A DNA stretch of 64,000 nucleotides from Halichondria panicea (GCF_963675165.1 NC_087385.1:4574412-4638411), one strand, 5' to 3'. Positions 11,615 through 23,361 are shown, counted from the first letter of the stretch. Notes: generated from the letters alone by a model not told the origin. A program made the numbers and translations.

Positions 11615-11760
11615 TAGCCTCGATTCAAGGCCGAGCTAACCCAAGTACAAAGATAGAAAAAAGGGGATTCCCCAGAATAAACTAACGCATGCACACTATC
11701 ACTGCACCATGCATGCAATAGGTGCTAGGCCATATTTTAATAGGCGTGGAATCTAGGCTA
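11615..11760. mobile_element. MITE of the TAGCCTCG family, copy 2
   Basis: 146 bp with ends TAGCCTCGATTCAAGGC and, on the complement, TAGCCTAGATTCCACGCC. The flanks CCCTGTCGG (left) and CCCTGTCAG (right) match at 8 of 9 positions, a convincing 9-bp target-site duplication. It has no coding capacity. A 9-bp duplication points to a Mutator-like (MULE) origin, which is inference. Confidence 0.8.
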
Positions 11761-12436
11761 CCCTGTCAGCCATTGCACTATACTTGACAATGTTTGATCG
11801 GTCCGGCTGCACCAAAAATGTCTCCTTGTCTCCCAAACCTGTGTGGGAGATCGAGAGCTCGAGGCTATTCACATTCATGTACATGTATCTATGTCTACAT
11901 AAATGTTACCGCTGTCGCGCTGAGATACTTTAGAATTAATGGGGGGGCCTAAATTGGCCGAGGGGGGGGGGGGGGCTGTTATGTCGTACTCAACAACTGA
12001 TATGATAGGAACAAAGGTATAAGTATGTACAAGACAAAAGGCAGTGGAGCAGAGGCTCCCATACACAAAGAGTCGCCTGGAGCAGGCCCCTATAGCTAGG
12101 CACAAAAGGAACAGAAAGAAACTAACGAACAGAAACCATATATAACAGAAAAGTACAGGAAGTAAAGTTAACCACAGGAAATGAGTTAACTACAGAGGGG
12201 TCCATGCCACCTAAAATGTTATGACACCAGATTAGCGGAGAGTGTACTGTATGTGTTGACTATATATATACAACATTAATGTTCAGGCCTTTATAATTTT
12301 GAAATAGTAAAATAGCGTTCTAAAGTGAGTCTTGAAAACATTTTGACCATCAGTAATGATTAGGTATATATATAAGAAGTGTTTTTTCATATCACTACTC
12401 TATACCTCCCAAAATAATTATCTCCGTAAACTACTT
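11761..12436. other. Noncoding, with poly-G tracts
   Basis: Nothing gene-like is seen. Runs of G at about 11941-11947 and 11963-11975 are present, and the frame at 11875-12105 (minus) is read from them and their flanks. Confidence 0.4.
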
Positions 12437-13687
12437 CTAAGATAGTGTCAGTGATAGAGTCACATAAAATTGGATAGCGTTATTCAATGAAGAGACGTTG
12501 CCATGAAGTATATCGCCAAACAAATCAGAGGTACTAAAGGAAGAAATCCATTCGCTCTCTCGTTGCTGCATAAGAGCCATATTCCCTTGAAGTGGATCAT
12601 TGCCAACACAGGACGGGTTAGACAAAATACCACCTTGGTCTGTATACAGAGAAATAGCAGAAGGAGCACTCGGTAGATCTTGTGTGTCAATCCTGGTAGT
12701 TCCGAATCGTGTATCTCTCAAAACGTTAGGAACACCCCGTCTTGGAATGAAATGATTGTTCCAACTGATGATCATGCGATTCATACCTACCTCTGTAACA
12801 CGCATGAGCACATTAGAAACCGCAAAAACTGTCACAGGGCAATCCATGTTTATTGCTGCTGTTTCTTGCATCTCCACAATGGCATGCTTGATGGGATATA
12901 TTACTCTTCGATTTAATTCAACCGACATACGTTCGATTACATGATTGTTTGTTGAAGTTGTTTGAAAAGTTGGGAGGACCTCAGAGCAACCTCGAGTTTG
13001 CCTTAGCTTATCCTGTACGAAAAGTACCAAATAGAATTCTCGGCCATGGTCTACACGAACTTGGTCCCAAAACCCATTACTTAGGACTGCAGAACGGTAC
13101 ACATATGCATAAATCACGGAGTTATTTTTCTTGGGCATAACCGCAGATCCTACAATCATGCCTGAATAACCATCTCTAGCCATTACAGTACGCACGTCAC
13201 TCCATACATAGCTAGCTTCTCATTTTGGTCTAGGTGTAATTTGTGACCAAAATATCTTGCTACATATATACTTGGGTTTCTCAATTCATATGCTGACATT
13301 TGTCGTGAAGAATGCCCATTTCTACTAATAACCGGCATTAAACGACGTAGCTTTCTCTCAGATATTCTTATTTTCTTACTCCCTTGAATATAACCTTTCA
13401 ACATCTTCCTTCCGTAACTGTCTCCGACCTAAATCAGCACAGTATTACATAGGGTTTAGGACACTATAGGCTTTGCTTACCTCTCTAATTGACTCTCGAA
13501 CAACATTTCGTTGTTCAGTTTTAGCTTCCTCTTTAATACCGTTATTTTTAACAAATCTCCTGACACTTCTCTCAGAGAGACCACCACGAAGAGGGTATTG
13601 GCACTTCAATTCTTGTGAGATTTCTTTGTATGTAAAACTTTCAAGAAGCATTCCCTTTACAGCGTCGATGCTGGTTATGGACTCCAT
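12437..13687 (-). pseudogene. Integrase-core (DDE) domain gene with a frameshift
   Basis: Exon 1 (13687-13481) codes an N-terminal helix-turn-helix-like part (YKEISQELK...LSERSVRRFV). A GTAAGC donor and TTTAG acceptor join it in phase 0 to exon 2 (from 13428), giving EVGDSYGRKMLKGYI. Exon 2 continues through HKLHLDQNEKLAMYGVT, then the frame is lost near 13190-13200. The rest reads in another frame as MARDGYSGMIVG and onward to the stop at 12437. The core shows D (in RDGYSG), D (in VDHGREF) and E (in NHVIERM), with 38 residues between the last two, the integrase/transposase-type DDE pattern. About 5 extra bases (CTGTA after GTA) would explain the break, which is inference. Such single-domain integrase-like genes are common in sponges, cnidarians and fish; the in vivo role is unknown to me. 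No terminal repeats are seen apart from the hairpin 15 bp upstream of the start. Confidence 0.75.
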
Positions 13688-13701
13688 TTATTATGTCTAG
13701 T

Positions 13702-13780
13702 ACTAGTTGGGCGTGGCCCCACCCTGGACGCGAACGTACGTTCTACGTTCGCGTCCAGGGTGGGGCCACGCCCAACTAGT
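13702..13780. repeat. 79-bp perfect hairpin (37-bp arms, 5-bp loop)
   Basis: Left arm 13702-13738 (starts ACTAGTTGGGCGTGGCCCC) is the exact reverse complement of right arm 13744-13780, with CGTTC between. The arms are GC-rich in an AT-rich setting. The hairpin lies 15 bp upstream of the integrase-like start (minus strand) and 149 bp upstream of the RING-gene start (plus strand), inside their shared upstream region. It could be a fold-back element, a transposon terminus, or a structured regulatory site. No target duplication is clear. Confidence 0.9.
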
Positions 13781-13928
13781 CTAGTACACAAAATTAATTT
13801 TGATGAACACGTGTTCTTGAGCATGCGCAGCAAAAATCAGTAGCCACGTGGTTCTAGTACTAGGATAGACTGAAAGTTTGTAGGTTGTCTTTATATATAT
13901 TTCTACGTACAGCTCTTGATCATCTGGC

Positions 13929-16193
13929 ATGGATTTTGTTAAACTGTCCTACGAAGGCCGTAATCTGAAAATGAGGCAATCCCAACTGACAATAATGAAC
14001 ATCGGAAAAGCTTTCAAGTTGATCCCCGATTCTCTCCTTTTGGTTTATGAGACAGGGACAGTGGCTCTACCTGATGTAGATGGACTGTTTGATGAAGAAG
14101 TTGACAGTAGTATCAAGTGGAGAGTGGATGGTGAGGAGGTTGCCTCAGGCCAGGGATCAGCCTCTACAACTGGGCTTGGCCTGTCCTCTAATGCTACTGT
14201 GTGCAGCTTTTATAGCAGCAAGACACCAGGAGTTAGCCAATGGAAACCACGCTCATTCCCACCAATTGCCTCTAAGAAAAAGGTAAGTAGATTCTAATAG
14301 CAAGCTAGCTAGTACCTTATTAAACGCATTGGAAACAGAAATCAACCGTCTATTTTACACAGGGGGTGTGGCTTGATTATGAAACCATTCCTTATAAACG
14401 ATTAGGTCTAGTCGAGTCTCAAGATTTAGTAGCAATTTGTTCAAGAAGCCAAATGAAAATTCAAAGCATGCTCTAAATGCACTAAGTTTGATCAAAACTA
14501 CACCTGAGTTATGGTAGCTAGCTTGTATTGTCTACTAATATGGCTCAGCTTGACTCTTATATTCATGGCCAACCAAGGGAAGAATAGGTTTGCTCACTGA
14601 AGTAGGTTGTTTATATTTATAGAATTCTTCTATAGAATAGAAGAGCAAGCTTCAAATTTTCTTTTGGCATCCTTATCATCAATATTACATAGGATTTTTA
14701 ACTAATTAACCACTACACCATGCCACTGCATCCACTTGAAATGTGGTTTGAGGTGCCGTAAGTATGACATACTGTATAGCGGAAAATTTTCGTGGGATGC
14801 AAAATTTCGCGTTTTTCGATGGCAGAGTAGTTGACGCGAAAATTAAAACTGGGATAAACTCCCACGCACCGGTATTTCACATGCAAAGCTATTGATGGGT
14901 GTGGTTTACAGGCATTGAAACGCGAATACTAGAACCCACGAACATTTTTGCTAAGGGCTCTGGAGCCAAATAGTGAAAATGTTCACCTCCCTTTCAAATC
15001 CCTTTAATTTATGCTAGTACCAAGCACCAGATTTCTACCCAATGCTCTGCTATAACAATTTGTCGTTACTTCTGGTCCTATCATACAGCTACAGAGAGAT
15101 GTGTCAAGTTGGATAAAGTCCATTGAACTTTGTACTCTCAAAGGGAGTAACCCTGTCATACTGACTGAATATCCAATTTCACTAGATGACAGCACTGCAA
15201 ATGTTGAATATATCCAAGAGAAGCTGTCATCAGAAGCGTTTAATGGGGAGAAAGTTAAACTAATGAATGTCAAAAACATTGCAATTGCAGACACTGAAGC
15301 TACCAGAGGTTTGTACAATCATTGTAGGGATATAGGATTTTTAGCTGGGAGAGGGAAACGTTTAATTCAGGGGTCGTTCCCCGGAATATCTGTGGTGCAA
15401 TTTGGGTTTTTGTGCGTTTCAAGCCATAAAACTTCCACTAGTATACTTTTTTTAACATAGATTTGTAGAAGATTTCTAGGAGGGATCCCAGGGCGCCCAC
15501 CCCTCCTCTATGAAACCCTGGGAGCGTAGCATTTACTCATGATTAAATTTACTCATGATTGTGACTATAAAAAGTTACATGTACTTTTCGTGTAACTATT
15601 AAAATTAATGCAGGATTAAAGTACTGGAAGACAAGCAAAACGGTCAAGGCTATGTCGCAAAATCTCTACAATAGATTTCATGGTGTCCAGCAGGGGACCG
15701 AGCCTGGGCCTAGTCGTCAACTGTCAGTAGTGGCTGAGAATTACACACTCCGAACGCAATCTCCAGTGCATATCTCAGACTCTGAGAGTGATACAGTTGT
15801 GACCGTGAGGAAGAAGAGGAGATATAATATACCTTCACCACCATCTGAGTGTGAATCTATTACGGGTGAAAGTATGACTTCAAGAAAGTTAAATGAGATA
15901 ATTACGAAACTAGACAACCTCAAAGACATGAATATAGCAGACGACAAGCAGCCACCTTATCAGCAGCTGGTTGACATCTTTACCTGCCTCATATGCGCTG
16001 ATGTCATTACTGATTGAGTGAGCCGGTTGTACCTCCATGCTGCCGAAACGTGGTGTATTGTCGCGTGTGCCTTGACCACTGGCTCTCTACTGATGCTGTG
16101 TGCCCTCACTGCCGAGCTCCACTTCTCTCCATTGGGTGCTGCCAAACCCAGCCTATTATTCGGCCCCTGTTTGACTTATTGCGATTCCATTAA
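13929..16193 (+). pseudogene. RING-finger gene with a frameshift in the RING
   Basis: Exon 1 (13929-14282, 118 codons, GTAAGT donor) starts MDFVKLSYEGRNLKMRQ. A clear exon lies at 15089-15308 (LQRDVSSWIKSIELCTLKG...) and the last exon starts at 15614 (G|LKYWKTSKTVKAM). A possible extra exon begins at 14363. The last exon has an acidic/serine-rich linker with a basic KKRRY patch. It then starts a RING (FTCLICADVITD), where TGA (16015-16017) and a frame change intervene. The remainder in the other frame reads PVVPPCCRNVVYCRVCLDHW and then CPHCRAP, ending at TAA 16193. An 8-base insertion TGAGTGAG would account for the break. RING proteins are usually ubiquitin E3 ligases; here the usual His position looks replaced (CCRNVVYC). 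I do not recognise the N-terminal module. Confidence 0.6.
14769..14950 (+). mobile_element. Truncated CCGTATAGC-type MITE, copy 2
   Basis: The sequence TACTGTATAGCGGAAAATTT, then TCGTGGG and TTTCGCG words, matches the left end of the family, but the complementary right end is missing. It lies in an intron of the RING gene. Confidence 0.55.
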
Positions 16194-16199
16194 CTTCTA

Positions 16200-16568
16200 A
16201 AACTGAACGTTAAATCTCAATATCATTTATGAGTAACTTATTGTTAGTGTATTAATTGTTATTAGCATGCACCCAGGGTGCAGTTATCAATGATAATCTT
16301 ATTACAAATACTTTAGTGTCGAGGGAAAAAGTCACGATTATTTTGCTTGAAAACTCATAGTTGGTAATGATCGACCATGATTCTTGTTAAAAACGATTGA
16401 TGCCAAAAGTTCAAGTCTGGCTGCAAGTCACCAGAGCCCGCCTAGCCTTACAGCTCTCTTCTCACTCTTGCAGCTACCAATAGCTAGAGGTCTAGTGCAG
16501 AGTTAACTACCACTTCATTGATCCTTGAGCAGCTGTAGCATGCAGTCCACACACACACACGCACACGC

Positions 16569-16616
<48 letters not shown>

Positions 16617-17990
16617 CTATCTATTTATTTTGACTAATGCCTGAAGCTAATGCTAAGAACCAAAATTAGAGGTAATGATTGTCTTGTGCTTGCCACGTAG
16701 AAGAACCACGTATCAGCTACAATATAACCACAAAGCCTGGCCCAAACAACACAGCCTTAATGTTATAGTTTAAGCCTCTTTCAAGGTCAGAACTAGAATG
16801 ACTTGTATTACAGCATAAGTCCTATATTTCATGTCAACATGACTTCAAATGTAAACATAGCTTACAATAATTATTCAACATGGCCCCAAGTGAATAACTC
16901 ACAATAATTATTGAAGCTACCCAAATATAATAATAGGATAAAAAGGGATATATCATTAATCATTTGGAAAGGGTAGAACGAGCCAACTGCCATATTTTAA
17001 GGTGTAGCACATAGCCTATGTTCATCACATCCCACCAGCCTAGTATTACTCAATTTAGGCCACACCATCTCAACCACAATCAAATACAAAGAGCAACAAC
17101 CAATCAAATCCTGCCCATGCATACTCAGTCATAGCTCACATGAACATCAGCTAGAAAACACATGGTAAAAAGTTCCTGATATCCCAGAAGAAAAATAAAG
17201 TAAGTTACTGTACTTTATTATAATCTGCAATCTAGACCCCAATTTACTAAAACATGACTTGTATGGTATACAAATATGATCCAAATGGATGCCAAAACTT
17301 TTAAGATAATGATCGACTTATGACATGCATGCGGTTGAGACCCGGATACAGGTGTCAACCCACACACTTTTACCATTATCCCCTACCATAATTATTAACA
17401 TAATATACAGTACTAGTTTGACTTTCACTAAGTAAATACAGCGTCATGTGTGAACATTTTCCTTTTGTTTTTTGTGACACATTGGTTGATATGGGGAGAG
17501 TTGGCGCCATCAAAGATCTTTAACCCATCATATCTGATTCTCAAGGTCAGATCAACCAAACGTGCCCTCATGACTAGTTAGATCACCCTTTATAATTATA
17601 CTATAATCACTATAATCACCATCATTCTTCATCTTACCAATAATTCATATTGATCACGAGCACTTATAATCTATATGTTACCTCACTGAAACTGTTACCT
17701 GTACATGTTACACTCAAAATACCATCAGATGCCGACCATATTTATTAAGGCTAAGTGAGCATTCCGTTTGAGCTAGTAACGCGAACAGTTGACACAATTT
17801 CTCCCACACAAATGATACTTTTTGTATACCCACACACCCACACACACACACCCACCCCCCCCCCACACACACACACACACACACACACAACCAATCGTAT
17901 ACCTCACTTGCGCATGCGCACCGAAGCATAAAGTCTTAAAGATTAATTATCAGCATGCATAATTATGCGCATGATCCAAACTTCCTGCAG
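16200..17990. other. Noncoding, with CA microsatellites
   Basis: No gene is seen. (CA)n tracts lie at about 16551-16614 and 17825-17889, the latter broken by a poly-C run. The 71-codon frame 17714-17929 is a reading of the microsatellite. Confidence 0.5.
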
Positions 17991-17997
17991 CAGGCCT

Positions 17998-18195
17998 GGC
18001 CACTTTGATCCCACTAATGATAGTACTGATAGTTGCTGTTTCAGCTATTTTGTGTTGGCCACTTTGATCCCACTAATGAAAGCGCACTGACAGTGCTGTT
18101 TTGCCTATTTCGCATTGGCCACTTTGATCCCACTAATGAAAGCGCACTGACAGTGCTGTTTTGCCTATTTCGCGTTGGCCACTTTGAGCCACTGA
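17998..18195 (+). repeat. 60-bp tandem repeat, three units plus a partial
   Basis: Units start at about 17998, 18058 and 18118 with GGCCACTTTGATCCCACTAA. The second and third differ at one base; the first has diverged (TGATAGTACTGATAG). A partial unit starts at 18178. The open frame across it (18033-18266) is a product of the repeat having a length divisible by three. Confidence 0.85.
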
Positions 18196-18352
18196 TCATT
18201 GGTTTAATTTACATTCATGTACTCCTGTTTTCATACACTGTTGATTATCACACAAAATGTGTGTAGAAACCAAAGTATAGCTTTCACATATATACAGTGT
18301 GTGAAAATTATGTGGTTTTATATCTTCCATCCCTCCTCTGGGGTTTGACGTA

Positions 18353-19177
18353 GAGCTTGTGCTTCCGACCTGCTTCGATAGCATGTAGATTTTAAAGCCA
18401 AGATGTCACAAAGCCTACTGATGCACGGAGAGTTTGGAAACTACTAACTCTGAATTAGAAAACATAAAAATTTGGGTAAAATGTAGAAAAGGATGGGATT
18501 TGTTGTGGTTTAATACACAATCAATCTGGCATCATCGATCAGTTTATGATCAAACATTAATGCCATAATAATTCTTATACATTATTATAGCGCTTTTAAT
18601 AGCAATCATGGTCGACTCACTTGCATTCGGCATGCAAATATATAATGTATTGGTAGCTTCGTGTCACGTTGTAGATAACCAAGGCATCATCACCTGCGGG
18701 CGGTGTTTTCATTGGTGTGGGCAGTTGTTTATGTGCCGATTCTCGTCTATTTTTATCCAGCAAAACTGTTGTTTCAGAATAGCCACATCCTTTTGAAGGT
18801 GATAATGGAGCAACCACGCTGAATGATGTCCTGGAATTTTTCACTGGGGCATCTATATCGAGCAACCTCAAGATCACAGTCCTCAACAAAACACTGGATA
18901 TCTCCTCTGCAACAGACATCTGTGCCTGGGGTTTGATGTAGAGCCTAGCCTTTCCTTTAACGACAACGCACTTTTCCCGACCCCCTCTGCGCGTGTGCAA
19001 TGACACTTGTGCTTCCGACCTGTTTCGAAAACATGTAGATTTTAAAGCCAAGATGTCGCAAAGCCTACTGATGCACGGAGAGTTTGGAAACTGAATTAGA
19101 AAAATAAGGAATATGTAGAAAATAAAAATATTGTGGAAAGCTTTTTTGGTCGATGTGTGTTGTAAGAACGTTGTCAT
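18353..19177 (-). repeat. Direct repeat pair and a hypothetical 186-codon frame
   Basis: A segment of about 100 bp (GCTTCCGACCTG, then CATGTAGATTTTAAAGCCAA, GATGCACGGAGAGTTTGG) occurs at about 18360-18462 and again at about 19011-19100. The longest open frame (18617-19177, minus) starts inside this material. Its middle (SVAEEISSVLLRTVILRLLD and a Ser/Pro/Lys-rich tail) has protein-like composition but no recognised domain. I would not call it a gene without transcripts. Confidence 0.4.
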
Positions 19178-19186
19178 GAACTGTTC

Positions 19187-19375
19187 AGGTCAGCCCAGCG
19201 ACCAAACATAAGATAGTACTCAATAGTACCCGGCGACCTGTTCAGATTAGCCCAGCGACCACCCCCCAGCAGCAACAGTACCCAGCTACTTGGCCCAGCG
19301 ACCACATATGTGCAGATAGTTGGTACCCGGCTACCTATAAAGGCAGGTCCAGCAACTACTGGGTATTGAACCCGG
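19187..19375. repeat. Short interspersed GCCCAGCGACCA / GGTACCCGGC repeats
   Basis: Four decayed copies of AGCCCAGCGACCA (or GGCCCAGCGACCA), each followed by a variant of GTACCCGGCTACCT, lie within about 190 bp. The function is unknown, and the minus-strand frame over them is not a gene. Confidence 0.5.
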
Positions 19376-19485
19376 CTCCTTATCATATAAACAAGTCATT
19401 GCGCGGGCGAAAGGGGTCTATGCGCCGCTGCAGCACGTGATTCTTCAGTCTAACGGCTTGGCGGATTGGAGAGATTTGGAGAAAT

Positions 19486-20212
19486 TTGACACGGGAGTTC
19501 ATCATACTATCATCACACTATCAACATCTATCAGCTCAATGGCCTTTGCACCACCTTTGGTTATGCCGCCGGCACCACCACCACCACGTCTGCCGAGGAC
19601 CCAGCTGCAATACGGGTAGCCAAACAAATGCTTACCTCCCCACAGGTCCCATCCATAGCCTCCTTCTCATACCACCTGTACCCACCCACGATCCGGCAGG
19701 CCTCCACCTCCTGGCCTCAGTCGCGGTTCATGAGGCAGGTGAGCGCCCCTCCACACTACTGAGGCCGTTTAACCCGGCCAGGGTGGTCAAGAAAATTCTG
19801 AATTTAGAATTTGTCGACATAGCCGAAATCACAAGGGACGGCAACTGTGAGCCGGTCCCGGGGAGCAACACATGTCATCAGCATGTCCCCACATTTCCCA
19901 ATGAACGGAAAGATACTCCCTTATGGCTCGCACCACGGTTCCCAGACAAAGCTCCTTAACTCTTTGCCTACATGGCAACAATCATCAGGGCTAAACGGAA
20001 CTTCCAAGCAGGGTCCTGGGTCGCGTACGACAGACAGTACCGACGAGAGGCCCTGGCTAGGAGAGACCTCAACTGGTCTAGAACCAACTCCACACTGTAT
20101 AATGAAGCCTTCACGGGCCTGGCAAAAACCATCCCACGCTGTGGTCACTGCATCAACTGGAATAAGCTACAACATTATTCAAAACTTTTGGGGAAAAGTT
20201 GTTGTATATTAG
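19486..20212 (+). pseudogene. Gag-like retroelement ORF with one nonsense codon
   Basis: One frame runs through 19486-19959, hits TAA, and continues in the same frame to about 20212. Its recognisable core is NPARVVKKILNLEFVDIAEI, then PRFPDKAP-stop-LFAYMATIIRAKRNF, then SWVAYDRQYRREALARRDLN and NEAFTGLAKTIPRCGHC. This chain resembles the gag-like ORF of cnidarian and sponge retroelements I associate with tyrosine-recombinase (DIRS-like) groups. That link is from memory and unverified. Only the single stop interrupts the core, so decay is recent or mild. The zinc-knuckle part that should follow is absent here, and no reverse transcriptase or recombinase is readable nearby. Confidence 0.55.
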
Positions 20213-20349
20213 AAATCATTTTAGGTGAAAATTGGGCTCTCGGGTCCGAAAAGGAGACAACGAACCAAATCCACACATTCTTTGCCAGTTTTTTTTGCCC
20301 ATCACAAAGTGTAAGATCGAAATGTTGTTTAATTGATGTATAATAATTA

Positions 20350-20960
20350 TTTAAGTAATCCAGGAAATACCCCAGTTAATTCGAGCTTTATCCCAAAAGG
20401 AAATTATTTTGGGATGTCACACACAATGGCATAGATAAACTGGACCACACTGTCTTTGTACAAAGTACTCAGAGCTCTACAATAACTGCAAGGACTATCT
20501 CTATCTCTAAGTTGGTTGGCATGACTTTCTGCGCAATGTGGCATCTACACTACTGTAGACTACAGTAGAACGCCAGAGTGTTCGTATCACAGATGAGGAA
20601 CAGGGGGCTGTGATTACCTCCCATGTGGGATGTGCGTGGTTGAACATCATGTCACTTGTTCCATTTCAAGTTTCATGACAGTCACATGTTGCATGACATA
20701 GCTAAGGTAGTGTATAAAAAAAAAAAACAGCAGTCAAGACTACTGAGCGAAATGGAATCAGCGAAAAGCAGTCATCCAATAACTCAAAAACAATTGACAC
20801 CAACACCAAACTTATTAGCACCAATATTGAGGATGTGTGGCAGCCAGTTACACAGTATTTACACTGTAAAATCTAAGAAATTAAATAGCTCGACAACTGT
20901 CGCTAAAACATTATTGAAGAATTAGCATTTGTTGACTATTTAAGTATGGACCAGGAATTA
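20350..20960. other. No gene seen
   Basis: Noncoding. The 89-codon frame 20656-20925 contains a poly-A run and low-complexity composition, with no recognised domain. Confidence 0.4.
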
Positions 20961-20967
20961 TAATATA

Positions 20968-21777
20968 CAGTAGCCCTCATATAAAAGTTCCCGTTCCGTA
21001 CCGTTCAATTTGCGTGCAACAGTTCGCGTAGAAACGGAATGAAAACGGAAGCCAGCTCATTAAAATTTTAATACGGTACGGAAATACCCGTTTTAATTCT
21101 GAAATAACGTTCGCACGTGTAGCTGCATGATTCGCTCCGTAGCTAGCTGGCTAGTGTTCCAAGAAATCAAGCTGGTGAACTGTTCTACTAAACAAAGAAT
21201 CCTCATCCTTCACAGACAGCTACAGAATCCCTAAGAAGCAAGGTCAAGGCGAGCTAGATCTAGTTAGAATAATTACTGACATTCAGTTTGAACATTTATA
21301 TTTATATTTTTAGCACTGTACATGTACATGAATTTGTTATTCTTCATTTGACATTATGTTTTAATGATACAGGACATTGTATACGATAGTGTATAATTTA
21401 TAATGAAGTGTTCAACAAAAGTAATAGTACAATCAGATCATAATGTAGCTTTCCAGAGATCCGGTTGACTTGCTACTACCAACTTTCTTATCTTCTTCCA
21501 GCCTTGCATGTAAGTTCTGCAGTATTCCCAGTGCTATTTGTATGCCCCTGGATTACACTGGAGAAGTTAGTACATTTGTAGCTTGCTTAGTACGTACAGA
21601 ATTAATAAAAATTATTATTGCTAACTCAGCAAATTCCACCCGTTTTTCTCCGTAGAACGGTGTACGTAATTACGGTGCATTTATGAACTACCGTTTAGTT
21701 AGCGTTTTCTGACTCCGTAAAAACAGAACGTTACGTGCAACTGAAACGCAACGGGAACTTTTATATGAGGGCTACTG
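20968..21777. mobile_element. 810-bp nonautonomous DNA transposon with 28-bp TIRs
   Basis: The left end CAGTAGCCCTCATATAAAAG, then TTCCCGTT (20968-20995), is the exact inverted complement of the right end (21750-21777), flanked by TA on both sides. Imperfect symmetry continues inward (TGCGTGCAAC on the left against GTTGCACGTAA on the right). No transposase ORF is present. TA duplications indicate mobilisation by a Tc1/mariner-superfamily transposase in trans. Confidence 0.9.
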
Positions 21778-21960
21778 TACTACGCCCTGCCCTGCGGACA
21801 TTCCCCACAAACTACTAATTGTGTCCAGTAGTTTTCCCACATTCCTCACTTACCCAACTCGTTCTTCTCACGCAAAGCAGCTGGGAAAGCCAAAGGATAA
21901 GAAAACGGCAAATCATAGACATTGCTTCATGGGTGCAGCTTTACAGCATGACAATGTATA

Positions 21961-22164
21961 CTGTATAGCGGGTAAGTTTCGTGGGGTAAAAAATTCGTTC
22001 AACTCGATTTTCGTGAGTAAAAATTTCGTTTAGTCTCGTTAGTCTCGTGGCTGCACGGCATTCCTACGTTCCGATAAGCCACGCCTACATTAAAATTTCG
22101 TGGAGGTCAGCCTGCCCACGAAAATAACGAATATTTTACCCCACGAAAATTACCCGCTATACGG
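21961..22164. mobile_element. MITE of the CCGTATAGC family, copy 3
   Basis: 204 bp between TA dinucleotides (21959-21960 and 22165-22166). The left end is CTGTATAGCGGGTAAGTTTC then GTGGGG; the right end complements it (CCCCACGAAAATTACCCGCT then ATACGG). The interior has TCGTTTAGTCTCG and CACGAAA words but no ORF. Confidence 0.85.
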
Positions 22165-22231
22165 TATGCTAATCCTGTCCTCTCAAAACACCCGCACGCT
22201 CTATGCGAACTAATCTCCTACCAACTATTTA

Positions 22232-22630
22232 TTGTCAAGGCGGCCAGAACGTTCAATCCTGGCTATACGAGTTCAGGAAATGGGCCGCCGCTGCCAGGAG
22301 TGGTCCAGCATCAACACCCAGCTGCACTCCCTCGCCTTTATGGGACAAGGCAACTCCGTGTCATGGTGCCCAATCTGCCAGGTCGAAACCACACTTCTGA
22401 CTGCCCACGCTATCCATCCCCACCGATCCCCTCCCCCACCACAGCCCATAAATCCACCAGTCCCCAAATGCCACAGACCAGCAGTGGACCATTGCACCAG
22501 TTTTAACGCAACTGACGGTAACTGCAAATTCGGCCCCTCCTGTCGCTACTCTCACAAGTGTGCCGCATCCACGGACACCCTGCTCCCCACTGCCTAAACA
22601 AAAGCCGCTAGTGGCTACTGCCCATACTAT
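22232..22630 (+). pseudogene. Second gag-like fragment with zinc knuckles
   Basis: Pieces in two frames give EWSSINTQLHSLAFMGQGNS then WCPICQ, a frameshift to HTSDCPRYP, then CTSFNATDGNCKFGPSCRYSH and, after another shift, IHGHPAPHCLNKSR. The order (W-x-INTQL-type motif, C-x2-C...H...CP knuckle, CCCH, HPA..C) matches the C-terminal part of the same gag-like family as 19.5-20.2 kb. Because the W..N..L segment is present in both, these are two separate decayed copies and not one copy split by the transposon between them. Confidence 0.5.
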
Positions 22631-22639
22631 CTTAAATAC

Positions 22640-23360
22640 TAATTTGCGTTTCCCACCATGCTTATTTCTCTTCAATACTTAATTCGCGCTTCACTATGCT
22701 TATTGCGCCAATTATACGTCACAATTCCTTAGGGGTAGGACATTCGTCCGATAGGCTATGACTGTTGGCTAGGCCACGTCTTTACCCCCAAGTACTTAAT
22801 TAGGAGAGTATTAGAAACGCCTAATTACTATTCAATTAGCGGGGTTGCACTCCTCTAATTAATTAGAGGGGCTTCCTAACCCTAATTAACGGTCATTAGT
22901 CATGGTCCGGCTCACCCTGGCCATGACTGATGGAGTGTTGCGGTAATGGGCATACAGCGTAATTGTACTCTACGCAGTAGTGCCTAGTTACTGATAATTA
23001 TTACTATTTGTATGTAGTGGTACATGGTATAGTGGTACCTAGTTGGCACATGGCTAGCATATATTCCTCAAAGTACGGACAATAACATATTGATTGTGAT
23101 AATTATCACTAATGTGTTTCATCTACAAATGCCAGTAGGAAAGGCAATGAATAACATATATAGTTACCGTGAGTATCTGTGACGTAGGTCAGACAGAATG
23201 CTTTTTGTGTACAGTCTATTGGAGCAGAGATAAAGGAATAGAGGGATTGGCAACGGGATTAACTCACGCGATCATCTGGGTGTATTCCTTTCCTTCTTTT
23301 ATCTGATTGGAGTTTGCTTTGCGTACTCTTCCAAATGAAGTACTCTATAATTATGTCTAT
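22640..23360. other. No gene seen
   Basis: AT-rich sequence with several CTAATTA/TTAATTAG words around 22795-22890 that can pair with each other. No gene is recognised. Confidence 0.4.
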
Positions 23361-23361
23361 T

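Noticed and set aside
17998..18195. CRISPR-like spaced repeats
   Set aside because: Units are contiguous 60-mers without unique spacers, and the genome is animal; it is an ordinary tandem repeat.
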